This document shows positions 16,169 through 24,025 of a DNA stretch of 64,000 nucleotides, piece after piece; position 1 is the stretch's first letter, and each line of letters opens with the position of its first letter. The stretch is from Bacilli bacterium (GTDB lineage Bacteria > Bacillota_I > Bacilli_A > RF39 > UBA660). Where the stretch lies: assembly GCA_017513865.1 (NCBI GenBank), contig JAFWMN010000011.1, positions 1-64,000 of the forward strand. The letters are read 5' to 3'. The translations under genes and the position numbers were made by a program. Under the pieces are notes generated by a model, which had not been told where the DNA came from, did not search any database, and saw only the letters and a list, made by a program, of their open reading frames with translations.

Positions 16169-16995
16169 CTATTTTTACCACTTTTTTTATTTTTATACGC
16201 TAAATATCCTTCAGCATTTATCGCAATACCCATAACAAATATAAATGAAAGTAAATAAACCCACATCATCATAACTATAATCCCGGATAAACTTCCATAA
16301 AATAATGAGTAATTAGCAAAATGAGAAACATAATAAGAATATACAAATGTTGTAATTATCCAACCAATTGTTGTAAAAAGTGCCCCTTTATTCATGAAAC
16401 TACTGGATATTTGCTCATCTGGCGCCATTGTATATAAAAGCTTTAATATCCAAAAGAATAACACGAAAGATATAGGCCATTTCACTAATACAAATATAAT
16501 ATATATTTTGTCGCGAAATTTTGCTAAAAAACTAAGTCCTGTTAAATAATTTAAAATTACATTACCATAAGCTAAAACAATTAAAACAAATAAAAATAAG
16601 AACAGTAATATAAAAATCATAAAAAAGGCTTTAATTCTTCGTTTAAGATAATCATCATACTTAATCCCAAATAATTCATCAGAAGTAACGATAATAGAAT
16701 GGGTTCCATTAGAAACTAAAACAAATCCCACTATCATTACTAATGTAACATTACCTGAAATATTACTACCATCTAAAAATGGAAGCAATATTTTTGTGAA
16801 ATTACTTGGAATAATTCGTTCAATAACACTTACAAATGGGAGTGATAAAAGAGTTATCTTAGAAACAATATAACCAAGTAATGTAAGTAATGGAAAGATA
16901 GAAAGAATAAGAAAATACGCTAGTTGTCCTGGTAATATCTTCATTTCCGGTCTCATAATAATATCATAAATTCTTTTAAAATAACTCTTTAACAT
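16165..16995 (-). CDS. YihY/BrkB-family membrane protein
   Basis: A 276-residue protein with six predicted membrane helices and the family N-terminus (PGQLAYFLILSIFPLLTLLGYIVS). Later segments include the conserved LFYGSLSGIIVMMMWVYLLSFIFVMGIAINAE. The family was once called ribonuclease BN in error; its true role is unknown and may be lipid or solute transport. GGAAGAGG precedes the ATG. It follows the GGDEF-receptor gene by 17 bases, so it is likely in the same operon. Confidence 0.9.
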   Translation of the reverse strand: MLKSYFKRIYDIIMRPEMKILPGQLAYFLILSIFPLLTLLGYIVSKITLLSLPFVSVIERIIPSNFTKILLPFLDGSNISGNVTLVMIVGFVLVSNGTHSIIVTSDELFGIKYDDYLKRRIKAFFMIFILLFLFLFVLIVLAYGNVILNYLTGLSFLAKFRDKIYIIFVLVKWPISFVLFFWILKLLYTMAPDEQISSSFMNKGALFTTIGWIITTFVYSYYVSHFANYSLFYGSLSGIIVMMMWVYLLSFIFVMGIAINAEGYLAYKNKKSGKNR

Positions 16996-17012
16996 AAGCC
17001 TCTTCCTTAATA

Positions 17013-19037
17013 TTAATTATTTACTTCTTCTTTGTTATTACGCATATCAATAGTCGCTTCGTTAATTGCATCGTCAATTGTTTTTATCTCATCATGAATC
17101 ATACTATAACCTATAGCTGCTCCAAATCCATGAGAAAGTTCTTTAAATTCTTTATTAAGTTTACGAATATAAGTGACAATAGTTTTTTCATCATGACCTA
17201 CAGTAAACACTAAGAATTCATTACCATCGGTTCTAACTAATTCACTATCACTTAATTGATTATTAATAAGAATACTTGCTCCTTCAATAATAACTTTATC
17301 ACCCTCTCGATGCCCAAAATTATCATTAATATAAGCAACATTATTTAAATCAACTATAATAACAGCTTGCGGATATACTGCGCTAGTATCCCATTTTGAA
17401 ATATTATCATTTAAATAATCTCTATTCTTAAGTGATGTCATTGAATCAATATAACGCAATTTATCAGCTTTAGATAACTTAAAATCATATGTCTTGCGGC
17501 TCTTAAATATTTTTACAGCCAAGAACATTGTAAATCCAATTAAAATAATAACTAAACCACTAAGTATTGTTTGTAATAGCGCTATATGATTATTCGAATC
17601 AAGGATGTCATTATAACTCTCATTAACTATATTATTAGTATCAACAAATGATAAATAAAAATCAAAAAAATTATTAAATACTTCATTTTCACTAATATCT
17701 CTTAAAATAAAACCATTATCTAATTCAAAATCTAAAGATCCTATTTTTTTAATACTCTTAGTTGATCTTACATAATAATCATAATTTAATTCATCAATAA
17801 TACCAATTGCATCTTTATTTAAACTATTAATAAGAGCATCAACTGTATTAAAAGTTTTAACACTAATATTATTTTTAGCCAAATAACCATTTATTTTACT
17901 ATTTTTAATAGTAAATACTGTTTGCCCATTTAAAGAGCTAACATTATTTATAACAGAAATATTATTCTTAGAAATAACCGCCGCTCTATTATCATAAACA
18001 CTAACCGTATTTAAAGTATCCATTTTAAAATTATCAATATTAACATCGTTTGAAATAATATCCAAATCATTTTTATTAAAATCATCTACCATTTTTCTAA
18101 TTGAAGAATATCTTTTAAAATCAATTTCTGTATTAGTCATCTTTGTAAAATTCTTAATAAAAGCATGATTAATACCTTTTAATGAACCATTTATACTCAT
18201 TTCAAAAGGTGCATTATATACAAGTCCATATTTATATCTTTTGCTTCTAAAACTCGTCTGTTCTTTTTCATCTACACTATTAAATGTAAAATAACTATCC
18301 ATTAAATATTTGTTATATGATTTTTGATATTTGTTTTTTTTATAATTTTCATAATACTTAGTTAATATTCTATTTAATTTTTTGTTATTTCCCAAAGTAA
18401 TAACATAATTTATTTTATATTCATCAATATTATAAGCAATATATAAATCATTTTCTAAAGTATATTTTAAATATTCAAGCTTAGGTACAACCATTCCATC
18501 AATATTAGCACCCTTTATATCTGTAAGCATATCATTTTCATTTTTATAATCTTTATAAGAAAGATTATAAGCACCACCTAAATAACTAGTAACTTTAGAT
18601 AAATTATTACTTAAAACACCTATGCGCAAATTTTTAAGTTCTGTAACAGCATTATAATGTAATTTTTCTTTAGTAACTATCACATAATTATCTTGATATA
18701 ATAAAATACTATTTTTAATATCATCTTTAACCGCTAATGCATATTCAGCATTAATTTTAGAACTACGGTTATATGGAAGCTTATTTATCGCAAGACCAGT
18801 ATCTTTCTCAAGTGAATCAAAAAAATCATAAAATATTCCACTACCACTATAACTAACAATCGGAATATCATTTAAAACCGCTACATCAACAACTTTACTT
18901 TTATTATTTTCAATCCATTGTTTTTCAAGAACAGTTAAAGAAGTTTTTTTATCTTCATTTGTAAAAAAATAGAAAATACCAAATAATAAAACTAAAACTA
19001 TTGTGACTAAAATTGTTAATTTCGCTTTTTTATTCAC
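17013..19037 (-). CDS. Two solute-binding domains fused to a degenerate GGDEF domain
   Basis: A 674-residue membrane receptor. A signal-anchor (5-25) precedes two extracellular solute-binding-protein-like lobes (about 40-245 and 270-470, SBP_3-like), a membrane helix (about 487-512) and a cytoplasmic GGDEF domain (about 525-674). That domain keeps DSMTSLKNR and the metal/nucleotide segment VDLNNVAYINDNFGHREGD. The signature, however, is DGNEF (604-608) instead of GGDEF, so cyclic di-GMP synthesis is doubtful. It starts at GTG with AGGTGG upstream, directly after the preceding stop. It may sense amino acids or peptides and control surface genes. Confidence 0.85.
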   Translation of the reverse strand: MNKKAKLTILVTIVLVLLFGIFYFFTNEDKKTSLTVLEKQWIENNKSKVVDVAVLNDIPIVSYSGSGIFYDFFDSLEKDTGLAINKLPYNRSSKINAEYALAVKDDIKNSILLYQDNYVIVTKEKLHYNAVTELKNLRIGVLSNNLSKVTSYLGGAYNLSYKDYKNENDMLTDIKGANIDGMVVPKLEYLKYTLENDLYIAYNIDEYKINYVITLGNNKKLNRILTKYYENYKKNKYQKSYNKYLMDSYFTFNSVDEKEQTSFRSKRYKYGLVYNAPFEMSINGSLKGINHAFIKNFTKMTNTEIDFKRYSSIRKMVDDFNKNDLDIISNDVNIDNFKMDTLNTVSVYDNRAAVISKNNISVINNVSSLNGQTVFTIKNSKINGYLAKNNISVKTFNTVDALINSLNKDAIGIIDELNYDYYVRSTKSIKKIGSLDFELDNGFILRDISENEVFNNFFDFYLSFVDTNNIVNESYNDILDSNNHIALLQTILSGLVIILIGFTMFLAVKIFKSRKTYDFKLSKADKLRYIDSMTSLKNRDYLNDNISKWDTSAVYPQAVIIVDLNNVAYINDNFGHREGDKVIIEGASILINNQLSDSELVRTDGNEFLVFTVGHDEKTIVTYIRKLNKEFKELSHGFGAAIGYSMIHDEIKTIDDAINEATIDMRNNKEEVNN

Positions 19038-19039
19038 TA

Positions 19040-19486
19040 CTATCCACCTACATTTCCATAGTTTATGCCTTCACTATTTTTACTCTTGTATCCAATAATC
19101 GGATAATCGCCATTCTCACCTTTAGAATCAATAAAAAATTGAATGTCATAGTATTTTAAACTTTCTTCACCTATTTCACTAAGTAAACTATTAGCAAAGT
19201 CTTTAGCTTGGTTTATTCCAAAATCATCAGCCGTAGTAATTGCAAAATTCAAAACTCTACCTTCTTTATGATATTCTATATCAACAATACCATCAGTTTT
19301 CTTAGCTTTATCTTTAATACTAGAAATAGCTTTTTCACTTATTTTATATTTTTTTTCATCTCTTAATCTATCACCATATTTGTTACCATTAAAACTAGGT
19401 ACAACAAATAACCATATAGATAAAATAAATAAGATAATAACCAAACAAAGAACCCCTAATTTAATTTGCTTTCTATATTTTTTCAT
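19040..19486 (-). CDS. Small membrane-anchored protein of unknown function
   Basis: I do not recognise it. The 148-residue product has a basic start, one membrane helix (about 10-32) and a small extracellular domain ending in SKNSEGINYGNVGG. I chose the ATG at 19486, preceded by GTGGTGA; upstream in-frame ATGs exist (19501, 19531). It lies between the pilin-like gene and the GGDEF-receptor gene, two bases before the latter, so it is part of that operon. Confidence 0.65.
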   Translation of the reverse strand: MKKYRKQIKLGVLCLVIILFILSIWLFVVPSFNGNKYGDRLRDEKKYKISEKAISSIKDKAKKTDGIVDIEYHKEGRVLNFAITTADDFGINQAKDFANSLLSEIGEESLKYYDIQFFIDSKGENGDYPIIGYKSKNSEGINYGNVGG

Positions 19487-19515
19487 TTTTTTCACCACTT
19501 TCATTATACTATAAT

Positions 19516-20127
19516 TTAACTTCCTAAACAAGAATTAGTAGGTGCATCATTCTCTAAATAATTAATTACATAATTACCGTTTTTTAATTCAATTTCAATA
19601 TTACCACCAATTTGTAGATTAATTACATCGTCATCAGTTATATAACCATCACTTATTAATTTAAATACTGATATTTTACAGCTGTCAGTAGTAGGATTAG
19701 GATGATCATTTAGCCACCTTCCAGCTGAAGACTTAATAATTTGGATGTGTCTTTCATAAACACCACCACAAGTATCTATAATTTCATCATCATCTCTGTA
19801 AGTATAACTATATTGATTATTTTCATATTTAATTTCTATATTACCATTAAACACTCCACCTTTAGGATTGATAACCTCGTCATTTTCAATATAACCTTCC
19901 TTTATTAGTCTAGCTACAGATATTTTACAGCTTTCCTCAGGAAGATGAGCAGAATTTTTTACTCCCCATTCTTTAGCGGCTTTAACAATAAGTACTTTTT
20001 GACTTTTATAAGCTTTTTCTTTTGAACTGTTAATTATACTAACAATAGAAGGATAAACAATAGTTGCGATAAGACCTAAAATAACAATTACAGCAATAAG
20101 TTCAACTAAAGTAAAACCTTTTTTCAT
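19516..20127 (-). CDS. Type IV pilin-like protein with a duplicated head domain
   Basis: The first residues MKKGFTLVELIAVIVILGL match a prepilin: a short basic leader, cleavage at Gly-Phe, Glu at +5 and a hydrophobic spine. The head has two copies of one unit: about residues 45-120 (AKEWGVKN...SCKISVARLIKEGYIENDEVINP...TC) and about 130-203 (AGRWLNDH...SCKISVFKLISDGYITDDDVIN...SC). Each has a Cys pair likely to form a disulphide. No prepilin peptidase, pilus ATPase or platform gene is in the window, so it is an orphan or minor pilin. AGGGTGA precedes the ATG. Confidence 0.8.
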   Translation of the reverse strand: MKKGFTLVELIAVIVILGLIATIVYPSIVSIINSSKEKAYKSQKVLIVKAAKEWGVKNSAHLPEESCKISVARLIKEGYIENDEVINPKGGVFNGNIEIKYENNQYSYTYRDDDEIIDTCGGVYERHIQIIKSSAGRWLNDHPNPTTDSCKISVFKLISDGYITDDDVINLQIGGNIEIELKNGNYVINYLENDAPTNSCLGS

Positions 20128-20185
20128 ATCATCACCCTATAATAAATTATAAAATAAATAACTGCATAAGTCAATTAACTATAAA

Positions 20186-20219
20186 AACAAAAAAAATCAA
20201 GAAACAAAGTTCTTGATTT
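20186..20219 (-). terminator. Strong terminator after the DUF5305-like gene
   Basis: Perfect 10-bp stem (20194-20203 with 20210-20219) followed by TTTTTTTTGTTTTT on the minus strand. It separates the SipW/DUF5305 unit from the pilin operon. Confidence 0.85.
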
Positions 20220-21339
20220 AAATAAACGTCTGCTCTTTTTCACTGTAATCATAATTATTAAAGTGATCAAAATCTGATTCTCTAAGTAAAAATCTATACG
20301 CTGTTTTGTCATTTAATATTAAGAATACACATTTAGCATTTTCCTCTATTTCATAGTAGATTATTGGTGAATGAAGTTCTTCTTCAATATCAACCATATC
20401 AACAAAACTCTTAATATTAACAATATCATATTTAGCTAAATCAGGCATATTATGAGTTTCGGCAATTATATCACCATATTCTTTCATAATCTTATTGATA
20501 GCTAATACATATTCAGATTTTCTAGTAATAACAAGTAAACTCTTACCTAATTTTATAAATACTACTAAAGCTCCGATTAACACTATAAACCAAGCAGCAA
20601 TTACAGGAACATTAACTTTTACATTAGGATCCACTTTACTATAAACTGTATTTCCGCCAGTATTAACATAATCAGCTTTAATTCTTAACATTTGTACAAG
20701 TAAAGGCATTTGTAAACTCATCTCATAAGCCTCTTGTAAAGTTTTTTCTGCTTGACCTTTAAGTCCAGCATTAATAGTAATCTTCATGGTTAAATCAACT
20801 CTCGCATCAACTGAAATACCAAATTGATTGCGAAAATCACTAAGTACTTGATTAAAAGCATTATAATCTATATTAACTGTCTTACTAATTGTAAAATCTT
20901 TTCCTGACCCACTTTGAGTTTGTATAGTAGAAATTGGATATTCTTTAGACCAGACATCAACTTTTCTACCATCGGAATCTTCCCCAAGACCTCTAGCTGT
21001 TGCGACAATTGAATAATTATAAATATAATCTAAATCTTCAGTACTTTGAAAAACATATTTAGGTGTTACTTCAATGTGATCAATAATTGTGGCAATATAT
21101 TGTTTATTCATATCCATATATGGCACATTGAAAAAATCGTTAGTTTTTAAATAAACTTTATAATCCATACCAGAATTATAACTATAAGAATAAAGTTTTT
21201 TCTTATCAGCAGTTTTTGGATTGGCTGCTTTAAATATTGAAACAATCGAGAAAACGGCTACAGCAATTACTATGATAAGTAAAAATACTCTAACCCATTG
21301 TTTTAAGATTATTTTATTTTCATCTTTATACTTTTTCAC
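20218..21339 (-). CDS. DUF5305-like membrane protein linked to the SipW-type peptidase
   Basis: A 373-residue protein with an N-terminal membrane helix (about 14-35), an extracellular beta-rich domain (about 45-235) and a second helix (about 243-264) followed by a cytoplasmic tail. The start of the outer domain (YSYNSGMDYKVYLKTNDFFN) and its strand pattern resemble DUF5305 proteins, which from memory occur beside SipW-like peptidases and TasA-like proteins in archaea and Bacillota. It starts at GTG with AAAGGGG upstream, 12 bases after the peptidase stop. A role in fibre assembly or anchoring is inferred. The family call is from pattern only. Confidence 0.6.
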   Translation of the reverse strand: MKKYKDENKIILKQWVRVFLLIIVIAVAVFSIVSIFKAANPKTADKKKLYSYSYNSGMDYKVYLKTNDFFNVPYMDMNKQYIATIIDHIEVTPKYVFQSTEDLDYIYNYSIVATARGLGEDSDGRKVDVWSKEYPISTIQTQSGSGKDFTISKTVNIDYNAFNQVLSDFRNQFGISVDARVDLTMKITINAGLKGQAEKTLQEAYEMSLQMPLLVQMLRIKADYVNTGGNTVYSKVDPNVKVNVPVIAAWFIVLIGALVVFIKLGKSLLVITRKSEYVLAINKIMKEYGDIIAETHNMPDLAKYDIVNIKSFVDMVDIEEELHSPIIYYEIEENAKCVFLILNDKTAYRFLLRESDFDHFNNYDYSEKEQTFI

Positions 21340-21351
21340 ATTATCGCCCCT

Positions 21352-22494
21352 TTATGAAATAGCACCACTAAGCCATACAGATGGATATCCAATAAATGGA
21401 ATTGTAAATGATACTTTCCCTTTAACATCTTCTATGTGAACTTTATCAACATCAATCGTATTATTATGGTCACCTTTTGTAATAAAAACCACACTACCAT
21501 AATCATCATTAGTTACTTCAACAATTCGATGAACAACATATTTACTGCCACTAACAAATTGAATTATATCACCATTTTTAAGCAACTGTTTTTCTTGCTC
21601 ATTAAGTTTTTTAACGACAACAGCATCGCCTCTATTAAATGTTGGTGACATACTTCCAGATATAACAGCAATAGGTTGATATTTAAAAAGTCCTATTACA
21701 AATCCAGCAATCAAACCAATAAATACAAATACAGGGATATAAACAGCCGGATTATATTTGCGTTTTTCTCTTTTTGAAAGTCTTTCAGTTCTATTAATAT
21801 GTACATAATTTAAATACACATAAACAGATAGTGGTAAAGCAATACCAACAAGTGCCGTCCCAAACCAATCTAAATCAGGGAGGATTGGAACAATAAATGG
21901 TGGAACTTCGACAAAAGTACGATAAATTAAACCAAATTTTACACCACCAATATATACCAAATAGGTAAGTAATGCACTTTCTAAAATTGTCGGTAATAAC
22001 ACCGAAGACACATAAGTAAAACTTGTCTGTAAATCACTAAAATGATTAAAAAAATTAGAAAAATTTATGTTTAATAAAGAAAACAAAATTATAATTAAAA
22101 AATAATTTATAATTTTCTTTTTCTCATTTTTTATGAGTGCCTCTCTAATAAATTCTTGGAAAAAGATAATTCCAACAAATGACCACAAGTTTTTTAATAT
22201 ACTAAATATTTCTTTAGAATAAGGTGTCCTCTCAAAGCCAAATACTAAACCCAACAAGAAATAAACAATGATATAAATAATAAGTGCGATTAATAAACTT
22301 TGGGTCTTGTCTCTCTCTCCTTTTATTCTCAAATTTGAATCATGACTCAAATAAACAGCTATACCACACATAATAATCCAAAGAATTGGATTTATTAATT
22401 CATTATAAAAAGTCAAATTCATTGGAATCAAGACAAAAGTGTTAAGAAAGAAATATACAATCAGAAGACCATAAATTACAAAATTATTTCTCAT
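21352..22494 (-). CDS. SipW-type signal peptidase I with an N-terminal multi-helix domain
   Basis: The last 110 residues are an S26 peptidase: Ser281 in ISGSMSP, His322 in KYVVHRI where most bacterial enzymes have Lys, and GDHN with Asp342. The Ser-His pair is the ER/SipW type, which in Bacillus processes TasA and TapA. Before it lie about eight membrane helices (1-270), far more than the one or two of classic SipW, with no match that I recognise. GAGGGG precedes the ATG. Four proteins with SipW-type signals are encoded nearby. Confidence 0.85.
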   Translation of the reverse strand: MRNNFVIYGLLIVYFFLNTFVLIPMNLTFYNELINPILWIIMCGIAVYLSHDSNLRIKGERDKTQSLLIALIIYIIVYFLLGLVFGFERTPYSKEIFSILKNLWSFVGIIFFQEFIREALIKNEKKKIINYFLIIILFSLLNINFSNFFNHFSDLQTSFTYVSSVLLPTILESALLTYLVYIGGVKFGLIYRTFVEVPPFIVPILPDLDWFGTALVGIALPLSVYVYLNYVHINRTERLSKREKRKYNPAVYIPVFVFIGLIAGFVIGLFKYQPIAVISGSMSPTFNRGDAVVVKKLNEQEKQLLKNGDIIQFVSGSKYVVHRIVEVTNDDYGSVVFITKGDHNNTIDVDKVHIEDVKGKVSFTIPFIGYPSVWLSGAIS

Positions 22495-22547
22495 TTTATG
22501 ACCCCTCTTATAAGTAGCCTTTTGTCATACTACCACTACTATAATAG

Positions 22548-22576
22548 ATTATAACACATTTGAAAATATATAGCAA
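22548..22576 (-). promoter_or_regulatory. Promoter of the SipW-type peptidase gene
   Basis: TTGCTA (22576-22571), 17 bases, TATAAT (22553-22548). The leader that follows has an AGTAG...CTACT inverted repeat before the ribosome binding site. Confidence 0.65.
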
Positions 22577-22617
22577 CACAAAATCTAAATTTTTAACACA
22601 AAAATCAAAAAAGCTTT

Positions 22618-23178
22618 TTAAGCTTTTTGTACATAGTTTAATACCATTGTAACATCTTTTGTAAGTTGCGCTAAAGTTGGCTGTGTTGTAATTGCTGGAT
22701 TATAAGTTGCTATTACTGTAAAACTATCTGTGCCACCATTAGCTAAAAGATCATCACCAATTGCAATTCCTGAATAAGTATATAAAATAGCATCGGTAGG
22801 ATTGTTTTGCCCCATCGTTGAATCACTAAAAGTAATACCATTAAGTGTAGCGTCAATCGTACCTGTATTTTCAACTACAACCGTATAAGTAACAGATTCT
22901 GATGGCGAAAGTAAAATAGCACTAAACTCAGCAGTATATGCATCGATTACCTCATGCTTTATACTACCAGCTGAAGTATAAGTTGTTTCATTATTTGCAT
23001 ATGTTCCTGAGGCAATTGCCGAAGGTGTAATAGTTTTAATATGCACATTCCAACTTGTCGAAATATTTGAAGTACCATTAATAGTTAAATTAGATGCAAA
23101 TGCTGCATAACCTACCGCCATAATTAAAACTAATCCGAGAAGTACCCCTATTAATATATTTTTATGTCTTGCTTCCAT
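22618..23178 (-). CDS. TasA/camelysin-like secreted protein (copy B)
   Basis: A 186-residue secreted protein. The signal segment ends in GYAAF; the mature form would begin FASNLTINGTSNISTSWNVHI. The beta-rich body includes LSPSESVTYTVVVENTGTIDATLNGI and ends LNYVQKA, close to copy A. The ATG at 23178 has AGGAGGG 7 bases upstream; the ATG at 23184 overlaps it. It lies just upstream of the SipW-type gene and has its own promoter. Polymerisation by N-terminal strand exchange, as in TasA, is an inference. Confidence 0.75.
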   Translation of the reverse strand: MEARHKNILIGVLLGLVLIMAVGYAAFASNLTINGTSNISTSWNVHIKTITPSAIASGTYANNETTYTSAGSIKHEVIDAYTAEFSAILLSPSESVTYTVVVENTGTIDATLNGITFSDSTMGQNNPTDAILYTYSGIAIGDDLLANGGTDSFTVIATYNPAITTQPTLAQLTKDVTMVLNYVQKA

Positions 23179-23212
23179 AAACATCCCTCCTATTATAAAT
23201 TACTCTAATAAA

Positions 23213-23241
23213 ACTATACCACGAATCTAAAACTTAATCAA
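23213..23241 (-). promoter_or_regulatory. Promoter of TasA-like copy B
   Basis: TTGATT (23241-23236), 17 bases, TATAGT (23218-23213). The -10 TATAGT is shared with copies C and D. Confidence 0.65.
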
Positions 23242-23251
23242 TATATTTTAC

Positions 23252-23276
23252 AAATAAAAAACCGCTTATTGCGGTT
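23252..23276 (-). terminator. Terminator after TasA-like copy C
   Basis: Stem AACCGC with GCGGTT (23260-23276) followed by TTTTTATTTG on the minus strand, 13 bases past the stop. Confidence 0.8.
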
Positions 23277-23289
23277 AATTATATTATTA

Positions 23290-23895
23290 CTAAGCTTGTA
23301 CATAAGGAATAGTAACGTGAATTGCAGCATACTCTGTTCCAGTTGTAGTAGCAGCACTATCAAAAGTTACAGTTACTGTAATATCATTATCATCTGCAGT
23401 ACCAGCAACAGAAGCTTTTGGATTAAATGATACTTGATAAATAATGTTACCAACTTGTTTGCTACCTGAACCAGAAGTTATAGTCATTTGATCACCGGCA
23501 CTTTGTGCATTTGCTGAAGCTTGAGCATTTGAAGTACTTGATCCTGCAGACACATATGCTACAGCACCAGTAGTTTTAGCAGCAATAGAACCATAGTTAT
23601 GTGGAGTTAACACATAAACAAGGCTATCACCAGGTTGAATCAAATTAGCTGTTAAAGTAGCAGTTAAATTATCACTTGAATAAGAAATAGTTCCAGATGG
23701 TGCAGTTGTTCCACCAGTACCAGTAGTTGGTGTAACAGTTGTTTTAGTATTATCAAAGTGTACATCCCAACTTGAACTAATCGAAGCTGTACCATTGATT
23801 GTAAGTGTAGTTGCGAAAGCCGCATAACCTACTGCCATAACAAATACTACTGCAAGTAACGCTCCTATCAACGCATTTTTGTGTTTAGATTCCAT
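23290..23895 (-). CDS. TasA/camelysin-like secreted protein (copy C)
   Basis: A 201-residue secreted protein whose signal ends GYAAF and whose mature start is FATTLTINGTASISSSWDVHF. A Thr/Gly-rich linker (VTPTTGTGGTTAPSG) leads into a beta domain (LTATLTANLIQPGDSLVYVLTPHNYGSIAAKTTG) and a Ser/Ala/Gln-rich loop; it ends HVTIPYVQA. It is clearly paralogous to copy D over its whole length. The leader is about 50 bases with a strong AAGGAGG site. It probably is an abundant surface structural protein. Confidence 0.75.
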   Translation of the reverse strand: MESKHKNALIGALLAVVFVMAVGYAAFATTLTINGTASISSSWDVHFDNTKTTVTPTTGTGGTTAPSGTISYSSDNLTATLTANLIQPGDSLVYVLTPHNYGSIAAKTTGAVAYVSAGSSTSNAQASANAQSAGDQMTITSGSGSKQVGNIIYQVSFNPKASVAGTADDNDITVTVTFDSAATTTGTEYAAIHVTIPYVQA

Positions 23896-23953
23896 ATCTT
23901 TCTTCCTCCTTATATATTTTTTTTCCGAAGTAGCCTATCTCTACTCTGATACT

Positions 23954-23982
23954 ACTATAACATTTTTTAAGCACAAGTTCAA
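23954..23982 (-). promoter_or_regulatory. Promoter of TasA-like copy C
   Basis: TTGAAC (23982-23977), 17 bases, TATAGT (23959-23954). The leader contains an AGTAG...CTACT inverted repeat similar to that before the SipW-type gene. Confidence 0.7.
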
Positions 23983-24025
23983 GAAAAAAAATAAAAAAAA
24001 GAAAATTTTTTCATTTTTTTCTTTT

